From: Narthecium ossifragum
Taxonomy: Eukaryota > Streptophyta > Magnoliopsida > Dioscoreales > Nartheciaceae
DNA length: 64,000 nucleotides
NCBI GenBank assembly: GCA_963920575.1
Contig: OY986974.1
Location: 20,378,248 to 20,442,247, forward strand
Direction of reading: 5' to 3'
A program made the position numbers and the translations under genes. Below are positions 12,442-22,990 of this stretch, piece by piece. Within the stretch, counting starts at the first letter, position 1. Every line of letters starts with the position of its first letter. The notes beneath the pieces are model-generated. The model saw only the letters and a list, made by a program, of their open reading frames with translations, was not told the origin of the DNA and did no database searches.

Positions 12442-12844
12442 CCTATATGCACTAGTCTCATCCACTGTGGAGGGCAGCAATGGTGCGGAGATTCCAACAT
12501 CAAGTTCTGGTGGGAGGGCCGGTTCCATTGTGGTAGGCAATTGTTGCGTCCCGTTCCCGGCGTCGGAAAATGGATCTTGGAGTTGTGAGAAATTAGACTC
12601 CATGTCGGAGTTGGAGATGGTGAAAGACGAGAAATTGATCGCCGGGGAGAATAGAAAGGGACTGGCGGCGGGGAGGCAAGCCGGCAAGGGGTCTTCGGGC
12701 AAGGCAGCGGGGCAATGATCGACGCCGGCAATGCTTGGTCCGGAATGGATCGTGAGGTGAGAAGAGAAAGGGGGACGAGGCCGCAGGCGTTCTCCATTGG
12801 CGCGAACCCAAAAATGCCCAAATCCCATCACGCTTAAAAGCTGG

Positions 12845-12955
12845 TGAAGTGGATGTAAATCCCCACCGTTGATCTTACATGGATGTAGATCCACGGTCCC
12901 GATTAGCTATGGCAGGCTCTGCCATAGCTATCCCAATGTTAGACCCTCCGAATCC
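12845..12955 (-). repeat. MULE right terminal inverted repeat
   Basis: The reverse complement begins GGATTCGGAGGGTC and matches the left TIR over about 105 bp, with a few substitutions and one extra A. It contains the conserved palindrome at 12904-12930 and sits just upstream of transposase exon 1, so it probably supplied the transposase promoter. Confidence 0.92.
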
Positions 12956-12964
12956 GGTTTCATT
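12956..12964 (+). repeat. 9-bp target site duplication, right copy
   Basis: GGTTTCATT, identical to 2398-2406. Confidence 0.95.
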
Positions 12965-13317
12965 TGCCCATATGTTAGAGAGAGAGAGAAAGAGTGGAGA
13001 GAGAAACCCATCAGGGAGCTGGATGGATTAAAAATGGTTGTAACTTCTTAATGACGATGACTTTTAATAACAAATATATTAGACTATTCCTAAAAAAACC
13101 TCAACCAGATACATGTGTGGAAAACGAAAACACGGAAGAAAACACCTCGGGTAAACCCATTTCACAATGGGGCTACCAATAGTTAACATGAAATTCTTCT
13201 TAAATCTAAGGGTCACTCGACTCTTAAATACCTTTGATTCAAATCTATCCAAACCCTTAAGCTTTACTGAGGGCATGAGGCTAACCACACTGGGTCAAAT
13301 CTGTAGCTTTTTTTTAT
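12965..13317. other. Host spacer, no gene seen
   Basis: Short unique sequence between the MULE and the fold-back MITE. It holds a GA-rich run near 12976-13008 and a poly-T run near 13308. No coding domain is recognised. Confidence 0.5.
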
Positions 13318-13684
13318 GGGATAATTACTTTTGAATCCTCCAAAACTTCTTAAATTACAAATATACCCGTACATTCTTTCATATTACATATATACCCTTA
13401 CAAACATCAAAAAAATCCAAACCATACCCCTCCGTCCTCACACCGTTAAAAACACCCTATAAAATGACCATTTTGCCCTTATCATACCCTTGTGAGTTGA
13501 ATCCTAATAAACATGAATAAAGGGCAAAATGGTCATTTTATAAGGCATTTTAACGGTGTGAGGACGGAGGGGTATGGTTTGGATTTTTTTTTATGTTTGT
13601 AAGGGTATATATGTAATATGAAAGAATGTAGGGGTATATATATGTTATTTTGCAAGTTTTTATGGGTACATATGTAAATAACCC
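13318..13684. mobile_element. Fold-back MITE with Mutator-like 9-bp TSD
   Basis: Two inverted arms of about 160 bp (about 13318-13482 and 13520-13684) flank a short loop. Both ends start GGG(A/T)TA. TTTTTTTAT flanks the element at 13309-13317 and 13685-13693. Arm motifs such as GGGTATATATGTAATATGAAAG pair with TTTCATATTACATATATACCC. The flanking 9-mer is low-complexity, so the TSD is suggestive. It has no coding capacity. Confidence 0.82.
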
Positions 13685-13797
13685 TTTTTTTATTAGTTAA
13701 GTCTTTTATCTTGGCTCAGGGGCGAATGTGGCCATCTACGGAGCGACATACATCAAGTGTCTGGCAATCATCTTTGAATCAAAAGCTTTAAACAAGC

Positions 13798-13808
13798 GAC
13801 TAACTCAA
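13798..13808 (+). repeat. LINE target site duplication, left copy
   Basis: GACTAACTCAA. The identical 11-mer follows the A-tail at 19744-19754. Confidence 0.92.
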
Positions 13809-13839
13809 GTTGTGAGGGACCTAGAGCCATGTCACGGTC

Positions 13840-15260
13840 ATGGTGGAGGCGGAGCTAAGGAGAAGACGGAGGGAAACCGTGAAGAAAGCTAAGGAGACCT
13901 GCCTGATGACAACCTACAGGCGGATTCTCCTGATGAAGAGACTGGAACGGAGGGAGGCAAAGGAACGCAAGAAAGAAGCTAAGAGAAGACGGGAAGGAAC
14001 TAGTTCGGAGGATACAAGGAATAAGGAGATGGTCACAGGAACTGAGGTACCACCTCGGCTACAGGATCCCTCACCTCAACTCCCGGTTGGAGGGGGGAGG
14101 GTTGAAGAGAGCCCCGATTGACTCTCTGATTGCCGTTCAACGCTGGAAGGGGTTATTGGATGAGGAGATACATAAACCACAATCTTTTTTGCAGGGCAAA
14201 TCTTGGACCAATACTGTTAGTGGTGAGCCTGCTAAAAGAACATGTGGGAAGGAAGGAGGTAGAAGACCCCTGTACTCTCAATAAGGACCGGGTGGTCTTT
14301 GGTCCGGAGGAATCGACGAGACTCAACGCTGGGTGGCTGAACACCTTGCTTGGGAAATTATCTGGAAGGAAGGTCCTGATTTCAATATTGCGAACTAGAT
14401 TGGCCAGAATCTGGAAAATTACAGCTGCATACGAAGTAGCAGAGATGGCACCAGGAATTTTTTCCTTTAAATTCAGCAACGAGGAAGATCGGACTTATGT
14501 CCAAGCAAATGGCCCATGGTCGGTGGAGGGTAGACTTTTGTCATTGATCAGATGGGAGAGTAACTGCCGGCCCTCAAATGCTAGATTTAACAAGATTGTG
14601 GTGAGACTGAAATTCCCCGATCTGCCATCAAAGTTATTAGAGGAAGGCCCCCTATTGAAGTTGTCGGCAACGGCTGGTACTCCACTTAAGGTGGGGGAGA
14701 TCATACACTCAGTGACCCAAGCGCCGGCAGTGAGCGAACGACGACCCACCAACGCCAATGAAGGATGGATTCTAGCAGGGAGAGGGTGACATTGGTACCG
14801 AGGAGGGAAGTAGTGTGATCCCCGAGGTCGGTCTCCCAATATACCAGGGGGTCGGCGGAGATCATGGTCGAATCCTTACATTCCACCTGGACGGCAAGAC
14901 ACGGGGAATAGGGGAAGGGCATTGATGGCGACAAAGGAGCCGATTGCACGTTTGGGGAGGACTCTGGCAGGGGGGGTAAGGCGAGAGGCAGGGAGGATAA
15001 GCTAAATAATGCAAGGGGTGGACCTCGAGGTAAAGAAGCCTTAATATCGATGGTAGGTGGTGACGTGGCATGCTTAGATCAGGCGGAAGATTCCAGAAGT
15101 GGGCCAACTAGTAGCGGTTCTCCTCCGGGCTTTGGACAGGCTAGGCCATGTATGAAGGTGGTCCATCCTATGGGCCTTGGGCTGGACAAAGAAAATGAAG
15201 CCCATGTCTCCATATCTTCTGAAGTGGCTAGTCCGGGACTTGATATATCGCGTTCTCTAC
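13840..15260 (+). pseudogene. LINE ORF1 remnant (DUF4283-type nucleic-acid-binding protein)
   Basis: The segment 14130-14789 encodes VLISILRTRLARIWKI, GIFSFKFSNEEDRTYV, GPWSVEGRLLSLIRWE and FPDLPSKLL. These follow the DUF4283 pattern of plant L1 ORF1 proteins, which bind the element's RNA. An Arg/Lys-rich stretch (13840-14000) lies in a different frame upstream, so at least one frameshift is present. No CCHC knuckle is clear. A MITE interrupts the 3' part at 15262. Confidence 0.75.
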
Positions 15261-15504
15261 AGGGGTGTTTGGCGCTCCCCGGATCCCACGAATCCGCGGG
15301 ATCCGGGGACGCACGGATTCCCAATTGTGGGATCCGCGCGTTTGGCGCCGGCGCGGATCCCATTCGGATCCCGCAAATCGGAATCCGCGGTGAGGCGGAT
15401 TCCGATTTCGGTGTCCCGATTTTTTTACGGGATGCCGATTTCGGAATTGGCTCCGACGGATTCCGCAGATCCCGCGGATCCGCCGGAGCCAAACAGCCCC
15501 TACA
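15257..15504. mobile_element. GC-rich MITE inside the LINE
   Basis: The 238-bp insert (15262-15499) has terminal inverted repeats GGGGTGTTTGGC and GGGCTGTTTGGC and is flanked by CTACA at 15257-15261 and 15500-15504. Its interior is dense in GGATCC and GGATTCCG motifs and is highly self-complementary. This explains the overlapping open frames on both strands here. The superfamily is unclear: the GTTTGG ends resemble PIF/Harbinger-type MITEs, but a 5-bp TSD is not standard for them. Confidence 0.75.
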
Positions 15505-15649
15505 TGAACGCTGGTTGTCTCTGCTTCGAGGGGCAGTGGAGGAAGCAGCCATGCTGCAAGGGGAGGTGGTTGAAGTGGTTGAAGAGTGTTCGAGACTTTT
15601 GCGTGATGCTGGTGACCTTGGAGCAGGGTATGCAAATTTGTCTCCATGA

Positions 15650-18600
15650 TTAAAGTTATAGCTTGGAACTGTTAGGGGGTGGATTGGGAGAAGGTGGTGA
15701 CCATTTGTGGAGGATTGAGAAGAGAGCTGGGACCATATGTGATCTTTATCATTGATACCTTGGTGGTAGAGGAAGGTATGAGGCAAATCAGATTAAGGCT
15801 TGGTTGGCGATGGGGTTCCTACTTCATTCCAGCAGAGGGGAGAAAGGGAGGAATTATTGCTGTTTGGAGGAGGACTTTAGGGCATATTGATTTTGTCAGT
15901 GGTATCTCACAAGTTCTTCATGGCTTAGTGACAATGGATGATGAAGCTCATGTGGTTTTCTCGGCAGTCTATGGTGCAAGAACAACGGTGGGTCACAGAG
16001 CCTTATGGGAAATGCATACAAGTGTTAACAATACGGGTCTCCCAAATGTGATGATGGGAGATTTCAATGCAATTATTGCTCCTTTTGAGAAGAAGGGAGG
16101 GAAGCCATTTTCGTTGTCTTCATCCTCTAGGGAGTTCTTGGAATTTATTTCTTGAAATGGCCTGGTGGATGTGGCTATGTTGGTAGTACCTTCACATGGT
16201 GTAATGGCCTATACGGAACACGTAGGATCTCTGAACGGCTGGATCGGGTGCTCTGCAGTCCCTCGGCAAGAGATGCTCTTGGCTGGATGGAGGTCAAACA
16301 CCTTAGCAGACAAGATTCAGATCATTGCCCATTGCTACTTTCTTGTGGGGGTGAACAAAGTTCTGCAGGTGCTGGGCTATTTAGACTTCAAAAACATTGG
16401 TTGGAGGAGGACAGGTTCAAGACTATGGTAAATCGAGTATGGCGGCGAAATTTGCATGGCTCTTCACAACATAACCTACAGACCAGATTTTTGGAGATTA
16501 AAAATACGCTGAAGCAGTGGGATAGAAGAGAGGATTCTGATCCATTTCGGCGGAGTGCTAAATTGGAGCAGGGCATTCTTCGCCTGTATAGAAAGGAGGA
16601 GAGGCAGGGGTTGTCCCAAGATGAAGAGAAGGAACTTCGCTCGCCGGAAATACAACATTCTATTGTTGTTACTCTCCAAGAGAGATCTGTAGCTCAGTGA
16701 AACAGGGAGAATTGGGTTGCTGCAGGTGATCGGAATTCAGCTCTATTTCACAAGTTGGTTTCCTCACGAGGACATCGCTCAAGGGTGAAAGAGATCATAA
16801 CCGATAGTGAAATGAGTGTCAAATCCTCGGAGGAAATTGGGAATATTTTTGCCAATCATTTTGCTGAATTATGGGCGGACAATGGGAGCTATTGGGAAGG
16901 AGAAATGCCAGTTTTGCCGTGTCTTTCCTCCGAGCACCGAGACTGGTTGGCTAGAGAAGTTTCTGCAGCGGAAGTGAAGGAGGTTGTCTTTAGTATTGGG
17001 AAACTCAAAGTCCCGGGACCGGATGGTGTACCGGCAGAATTCTACACCAAAAATTGGAATGCAGCTGGAGAAGAAGTCACTGTGGCGGTCCTCTCTTTCT
17101 TCAGATCAGGTTCCCTTCCTTCTACATGGAACGAAACTTTTGTCTCATTCATCCCAATGTGTGTGAATCCTCGCTGGGTGAAAGATTGTAGACCAATTAG
17201 CTTATGAAATGTAAGTTATAAGATTTTTTCTACAGTCCTCTTGAGGAGATTGAAGGTTGTGATCGGGGTTTGATAGGGAAGGAGCAATTAGCATTTATTC
17301 ATGACAGGCTCATCCATGATAACATAGCTGCAGCACAAGTGTTGCATTCGATGGAGATTGCACCGATCTCGAGGGCTATTATGGTTGCAAAAGTTGACGT
17401 CCGATCGGCTTATGATCGAGTTCGATGGCCAGCATTGAGGGAGGTGATGCACTATATGGGGTTCCCAGATTCTTGGATCTCATGGATTATGACTTGCATA
17501 TCGACGACGAGCTTTGCTTTCACCGTCAACGGGAGAGTATTTGGCAGGGCAACACCACAGCGAGGCTTGCGGCCTGGCGATCCTCTCTCACCTTTTTTGT
17601 TTCTCTTGATGTAGGAAGTCACGTCGAGACTTATACTAACTCCCGTTGTGGGATTGCGTGGGGCACAGCTGAGACGTGGAGGAAGGAGCTTTTCCTACCT
17701 ACTTTATGCCGACGATTGCCTCTTCGCATCGGAGACTTGCCCAATGGAGGCTAACAGGCTTAAGCAACTTCTATTAGCCTTCAATGAGATTTAAGGTATG
17801 GAGATCAACCCTTTGAAGTCAAGCATAAGATTTTCCCCTATTGTTCCTGTGGACAGGCGCCTGGTAATATGCTATATTCTGAGGTTGGTGAAGCGGCCGG
17901 GGTATGGAAATATCTAGGTACACCTATCAGCAAGAGGAGGCTGAGAGGGGAGGAGTTTGGTGAACTTATTGACAAGATGGTCTTGAAGGTTTCTTCGTGG
18001 AAGGCGGCACTTCTGTCAGAGGCCGGAAGGGTATTCCTACTCCAATCAGTACTACAGCCCCATCCGGTACACACTATGATGTCCACGGTGATTTCCTATT
18101 TCAGTGTTGAGGAAACTTGAGAAGCTATGTAGTATGTTTTTATGGAGGGAGGTTGGATCTCTTTCAAGAGTGCATTGGGGTATGGTGTGTAGGCCAGTGG
18201 AGTGGGGAGGCCTCGGTGTGAGAAACCTCATACAGTGGCAAAGGGCACTACATATGAGGAGGGCGGCAAGCTTTCTTGAAGAGGTTAGCTCTATTTGGGT
18301 GGAGATGACCCAGGACAAGTATGGTGGACATGGCTCTCTTCCTTCACACAATGGCTCTAGACCTTGCTCTATTGTATGGAAAGTAATGTCCAAGGCTGCA
18401 ATAGATCTTCGCAAGGGTTTGCACTTCACTCCCTGTCCTGACATCAATATTGACCTTCTAGGGGAATGGTGGCTTGGAGACAGTCTGATATCCATGAGGC
18501 CTCCGCCGGTTATGGTGGGTGGTTCATTGGAGGGTTCTACTCTTGGCAGTTTGATGGTCGGTGGCCGATGGTGTAAACAACCTGTGGAATTGGAATTTCA

Positions 18601-19671
18601 TCCGGAGATGGTGCAAGATATCTTGGATGTTAGAATTAACATAAGCACTCGTCGGAATCGAGCAAGGTGGGCCTTCAACAACTCGGGGAAGCCGGATGCA
18701 TCCTCTCTTTACATGTGGCTCATGACGAAGGAATTTAGAGGTGCCAATATTTTCTCGTAGGTTGTTTGGGTTAATGTATGGTGTTCTCCGACAGGGCCAA
18801 GGATTCATCACTTCTTATGGAAGTTGTTTCATCAAAGATTGCCATCAAAGGATTCTCTTGGGCAGCGACATCTCCTACAGGATCGCATGAGCCCAAGAGG
18901 ATGTGGAGGGATTGAATCCATCTGACATATCTTTGAGGAATGCTCATTTGCGGTGAGATTTTGGAGGTGTTTGCTTTGTGATCAGCTCTCCTATGTGGCT
19001 AGTTGTAGCCTTGATTTCCTCTTGGGATTCCTTACCTCATCTTCATCGGCTAATAGTGCTAAGAGATGGATCAAGTCCCTCTTGGGATATGGATTATGGC
19101 TTTTGTGGAAAGAACGCAATGAGATGGTGTGGAGGAGTTATAGTTGTTCACCGGAAAGCTTGGCTTGGAGGACTCGCAAACAGGTGGAGGAGTTTTGGCG
19201 CAACAAGGGCTGGAATTGCAACCATCATCGTCCGCCTAACTAGTTGTTGTCAACCACGTGATGGTGGCGTAGTACTACAAACTGATGGTGTGTGGCAGTT
19301 TGGGGCTATGTATGCATGCATTGGTGTGGCATGTTTGGAGGAGGGTCCGTCACCAAGTTGGATCATCATGGAGAAAATGAGGGCTGCTAGTATTGATGAG
19401 GTCGAACTGAGGGCAGTTGTTCGAGCACTAGAGGAAGCAAGGGTACGATGTAGTAGGGGAGTGATTGTGGAGTCAGATTCCCGGAGCATGGTGAATTTTA
19501 TCAATGGAAAAGAAGTGTGGCTGCCGGAGCTGGAAGTTCTTCTTAGGAAGGTATGGAGCCTGGCTGCATCTCTTGGGGGAGTGATCTTTATGCATCTCCC
19601 GCGGGAGTCAAACACCGTTGCAGATGACCTTGCTCGTTGGGCTAGAGATGGTGTTGGCCATCAGAATGTAG
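15650..19671 (+). pseudogene. LINE ORF2 remnant (endonuclease, reverse transcriptase, RNase H)
   Basis: Order of domains: an endonuclease start near AWNC (15661) with a stop right after it, then MMGDFNAII (about 16050) and RQDSDHCPLLL (about 16310). Reverse transcriptase segments follow: VPGPDGVPAEF (about 17010), KVDVRSAYDRVRW (about 17390), RGLRPGDPLSPFLF (about 17560), and after a frameshift YADD at 17705-17716. A zf-RVT-like segment HHFLWKLFHQRLP lies near 18800. RNase H segments are LQTDGVW, EVELRAVV, ESDSRS and RESNTVADDLARWARDG (19280-19660). At least three frameshifts and several stops show it is dead. The role would have been target-primed reverse transcription. Confidence 0.92.
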
Positions 19672-19754
19672 TAGGAAATTATAATATATAGTAGGATGTT
19701 GTTAACCCAATCGTTTAGGCTCAATTCAACAACAAAAAAAAAAGACTAACTCAA

Positions 19755-20291
19755 CTAGATTTTGTAGGCCAACATGAAAATCTCACTGGGTTTGGCCGGA
19801 AGAGTTTTGTTTTATGTTGAGAGAGATATATGCAGTATTTCATCTCACTTTGAGGTTTTGATTTTCAGATATGTGCATGGAGATCATGACCTGGTGGGCC
19901 ACGCGGATGTTCTGGCTGATTTGGGGAGAAGACAGGGTTGGTCTCACTCCTGAGTCTCTGCTCATGGATCTGTTATTCATCGAGGTTTCCCGTGTTCTTA
20001 TAGCTCTTGCTGTTTTCTTGTTAACTCTTTTTTTTTTAAAAAAAAAAAATGAAACTCTCACTGAGTTAGCAACCACCAATCTAGAGCTATATATTAATTA
20101 GTAAGGCCCACAGCCACAAACACACTTGGAATCATCACAACCTCTCAGGCTCTCAGCTACATACCATCTCAAATACCCAATCAAATAAAAACTAGCGGTG
20201 CATGCTAAGGTGCTACCAGGATAGTAGTACTGTAGAAAGATTTATAGACTCACCTTCCTACTATATATATAACCTGGATCATGGAAACTCT
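19755..20291. other. Spacer downstream of the GST gene
   Basis: It contains the 3' flank of the minus-strand GST and a T-run/A-run hairpin at about 20028-20049. No gene or transposon boundary is recognised. Confidence 0.5.
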
Positions 20292-21566
20292 TCAATTGGC
20301 ATCGCCAGCCGTCTTCCGCGCAGCCTGCACCACCTTGAAGAACTCCACCAGCGTCTCGGTTGTAGGCATCACCTTCTTGACAGCATCATCCAAGCAGAAG
20401 CGCTCAGCCCAACTAACCAAGAGTGGGATCTTGGTCTCATCCAGAACTTTAGTGCCAGCTATATCGACATGCTCGTAAGCCTTGAACCAGCCAAGGAAGC
20501 ACCCTAAGACAATGTCCAATGAACCAATTGTGTCCCCTCCAAAGAAACCATTTCCTTTGCTGCGCTCCTTGAAAACCTCTTCCAACAACATTAGTCCTGC
20601 GATGGTTTTTTCAATACCTTCCTTCTTGACCTCCTGGGTCTCTCCTCTGACAACACTTCTGAGAGCGGAGAAGAACTGTAATAAAATATATGCAAATACA
20701 AAAGATAAGTATTTCAGGATGCATATACGTTCATTACTGCGTGTTAAGCCATAAGTCATGAGGGCGAGTACAACCACCTGAATATTAATTAAAGGAAAGA
20801 CACGTGGTTCGAATTCAACAACTCTGGTCTAATATATATCACGTTGCTTTTACCACTCAACCTATCATGTTAAGTTCTAAGTTAGAGCCGTGTGAATTCA
20901 AACAATTTGTTGTTAATAAAATAGGGTAGGAAATCCATTGGTTAGTATGACAAACAACATCCTTGACTTAATTGAGGAACTTTGGGAAACAAAAAAGTAG
21001 AGTGACAGCTCAGTTGAGTGAAGGAACTTGATGATGGCTAGCTACAATACGACGTATATGTCACGTAGAATAATACATATAAGTTTGTAAAGAATATTCC
21101 ACTGTTGGATGTGTAGAAACGTTAGTTTAATTTAATTCATTTCAGCTGGACTACTTGATAGAGAAAAACACACCAAAAACTGAAATTAATAAAAACAAAA
21201 TTAAGAAAATGCATTAATTTTGGAGAAATAAACCGTATCGTCGATGTAGACAGCCCAGAAACGTGCAATGGCAAGATCATAGGGGTCCGAGGGGAAGATG
21301 GATCCGGCGGCCCAAACGTCGTTGATGTACTCGAGGATGATCATGGACTCGCAGATGGGCTTACCATTGTGGACGAGGACAGGCATCTTCTTGTAAACAG
21401 GGTTGGATTTCAGCAGTAGCTCGCTCTTCTCCCCGTACTTCTCCTCGAGGAACTGGTGCTCCACTCCCTTCAGGGCAAACAAGACCCTTACCCTTGTGGT
21501 CAACGGGCTGTACCCGGCCCCGATCAGCTGTACAACCTCCTCCGCGCCGGCTGTTGCCGCGGCCAT
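20292..21566 (-). CDS. Tau-class glutathione S-transferase (GSTU)
   Basis: Two exons, 21234-21566 and 20292-20675, are joined across a 558-bp GT...AG intron (donor ACG before GTTTAT, acceptor TTACAG). They give 238 residues, the normal tau GST size, and the single intron lies where tau GSTs keep it. The N-domain has the catalytic serine Ser20 (GYSPLTTRVR), KKMPVL with the cis-proline (Pro62), and ESMIILEY with Glu73-Ser74 for glutathione binding. Exon 2 gives the helical C-domain: GGDTIGSLDIVLG, then FCLDDAVKKVMP. It conjugates glutathione to electrophiles or hydroperoxides in the cytosol, in detoxification and stress responses. All reading frames are clean. An as-1-like element lies upstream, fitting stress and auxin-type induction. 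The nearest relatives in the window are two dead copies. Confidence 0.95.
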
Positions 21567-21642
21567 CTCAGCACGTATGCAAGCTAATCTAGCGATGAGC
21601 CTGTTAATTGTTGAGGGCTTGCTAAGAGTTGGGTTATATGGT

Positions 21643-21655
21643 GCTTTTAAATAAG
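21643..21655 (-). promoter_or_regulatory. Probable TATA box of the GST gene
   Basis: The minus strand reads TTATTTAAAAG about 80 bp upstream of the ATG. The same stretch, with small changes, is present in both other GST promoter copies (near 1046-1057 and 30360-30370). Confidence 0.6.
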
Positions 21656-21744
21656 CTATGGGACTGGAGAGGGGCGTTCAGCTGGATGCATGCATCTCTC
21701 TTTCTTGTGGGAAAAGAAACAAGTGCTGGTGGGCAGCGTGGTGA

Positions 21745-21761
21745 TGACGTCATGCATGACG
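21745..21761 (+). promoter_or_regulatory. as-1-like element (two TGACG boxes)
   Basis: TGACG at 21745-21749 and TGACG at 21757-21761 are 12 bp apart start to start. This is the same spacing as in the classic as-1 element bound by TGA bZIP factors. It lies about 180 bp upstream of the GST start codon. Tau GST genes are well-known as-1 targets. Confidence 0.8.
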
Positions 21762-21808
21762 ACGTCTTTTAGTCGGACAGTCTCGCTTGGTCGGCGGTCT
21801 TTCACGCA

Positions 21809-22296
21809 CGGGGTGCGTTTGGTTGACGGTTTGACCAAGGGTGTGGGAGTGGGAGTGAGAGTGGGAGAGACGTCGTCACAACTCCCTCGTCATGTTTGAT
21901 TGGCATTTAAGTGTGGGAGAGTGAGTCATTTTTCTTAAGCTCTCCCGTCATGGGAGGAAAACAAACTCCTCCTGAAGTTAGGAGTAGTATGGTTTTCTTT
22001 TCCTCTTATTTGGTCAACGCATGTTAGGATTATTAAAACACCCTTCTTAATACGTCAATATAACAACATACGTCATATTAATGATATAATATAATAAGGA
22101 GTATATTAGTAACTTCAATATCATTGCTATATTTTTCCATTTTAAATTGAACATAACAAACACAAGCAATATCTCTCTCTCTCTCACTCCCATGGTCATA
22201 CCAAACACTGGCGAAAGCAATCCCATTTCTCTCCACTCCTCTCCCTCTGCCACTCCCTCTCCCTCTACCTCTCCCACCGTGCAACCAAACGTAACC
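21809..22296. mobile_element. Putative MITE upstream of the GST gene
   Basis: The left end contains TGCGTTTGGTTG. The right end, read on the minus strand, contains TACGTTTGGTTG. Both are followed by G-rich GGGAG runs that pair across the element (GTGGGAGTGGGAG with CTCCCTCTCCC). The TSD is not clear. It may be a Harbinger-like non-autonomous element. Confidence 0.5.
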
Positions 22297-22457
22297 TAAC
22301 AGCAGCACATGGGGACCATATGCACAAGGCAATTCTTAAAAAATCTCTTAAAAAGTCCATCAATTCATCAATTCATGAAGTTTACCGACATCCTCGTTTA
22401 TATATATTGACAACCTGGCCCCTACGTACCCTGTGCGCAGCCCCAAGGACGCCCCAC

Positions 22458-22990
22458 GGAACAATTTGCATATTAATGGCACTTCTTGTTGCATTTTACA
22501 ACATAATGCCACTAATGTTGTTCATTGCATATAAATGGCACTATTTCAGATCTGAACTAAATTGCCCCTCACCTTGGCTGACTCATTCATGTCATGTCAC
22601 TGTATACATGATCAATACCGATTATACTTAATATAAAAATTTACCCATAAATTCCTTCAAACTCCTTACTAACCCATCGTGTTTCCTTCTTCTCTCTCCC
22701 TCTCTCTCTACCAACGAGCTCTCTCTCAAACCAAAATCTCAAAATCTTCCTCTTCTCCTGCGTTCTCCTCATCGTGGCCGCGGTTTGGACTTTCACGGCG
22801 CCGCGACAGACTTCTACTAGTTCCAAAGGAAAGGCACCGCCCCACCATCCCAAGGAGAAGATCTGCCCTTTCTCTAGCAACAGAGACATGGTTATAACTC
22901 GAAAATAGAAACAAAGGGATATAGATCAAGGTATGATTGCTATTGTAGCCACTTTGATGTTTGATTTTCTTCTCTATTCTCTTGACGCGC
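22458..22990 (+). repeat. Left long terminal inverted repeat
   Basis: It pairs with about 25470-26000 with modest divergence. Shared landmarks in order are TTGCATATTAATGGCA, CAGATCTGAACTAAATTGCCCCTC (paired as the complement on the right), CCCATCGTGTT, a CT-rich run and AACCAAAATCTCAAAATCTTCC. The CT-rich run followed by a coding-like stretch resembles a promoter with 5' UTR. Confidence 0.85.

Larger units (their letters stand above)
6638..12603 (-). pseudogene. FAR1-type Mutator transposase, interrupted
   Basis: Exon 1 (ATG at 12603, donor after 12442) starts MESNFSQLQDPF. The main exon carries the FAR1 zinc-binding domain, split by the solo LTR at 9199-10847: PQIGMILDTMEA lies on one side, SLWEKYGRQIDFGVRRRF on the other. 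Next comes the MULE transposase core with DDE-type segments FDTTFGTN and FTDQDAAM and a C/H segment CHGLCTWH. A SWIM zinc finger follows (CTCKKFETFGILCCHALKVI, 7620-7680). The core and SWIM parts are in one frame but contain TAA TAA at 7854-7859 and TAA at 7581-7583. Likely later exons are 7026-7085 and 6638-6736, the last ending in a stop. Protein of this kind catalyses transposition of the element. Alternatively it could be a FAR1-related host gene, but TIRs and TSD favour a transposase. Confidence 0.88.
2407..12955. mobile_element. Complete Mutator-like element (MULE), 10.5 kb
   Basis: The ends are inverted repeats of about 105 bp (2407-2512 and 12845-12955), both beginning GGATTCGG and continuing GGGTCTAACATTGGG. 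They are flanked by a perfect 9-bp TSD, GGTTTCATT. Inside are a FAR1-type MULE transposase gene on the minus strand, captured Dim1-like exons next to the left TIR, and a later solo Gypsy LTR. Length, TSD and TIRs fit the Mutator superfamily. The TIRs are close in sequence, but the transposase has stop codons, so this copy now looks non-autonomous. Confidence 0.93.
13809..19743 (+). mobile_element. Full-length L1-type LINE retrotransposon
   Basis: This 5.9-kb non-LTR element has an ORF1 region with a DUF4283-like domain. ORF2 follows with an apurinic-type endonuclease, a reverse transcriptase with YADD, a C-terminal zinc-finger-like region and a plant-type RNase H. It ends in an A-rich tail (19732-19743). 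An 11-bp TSD brackets it. Frameshifts and stops in both ORFs make it inactive. The presence of the 5' end shows reverse transcription reached full length. Confidence 0.93.

Noticed and set aside
12382..12894. A 170-residue minus-strand protein
   Set aside because: Its C-terminal half is exon 1 of the transposase; the N-terminal half reads through the TIR and upstream leader.
15050..15786. Long overlapping open frames on both strands
   Set aside because: They are produced by the GC-rich MITE (15262-15499) in the LINE and by LINE ORF2 sequence; no domain is encoded in most frames.
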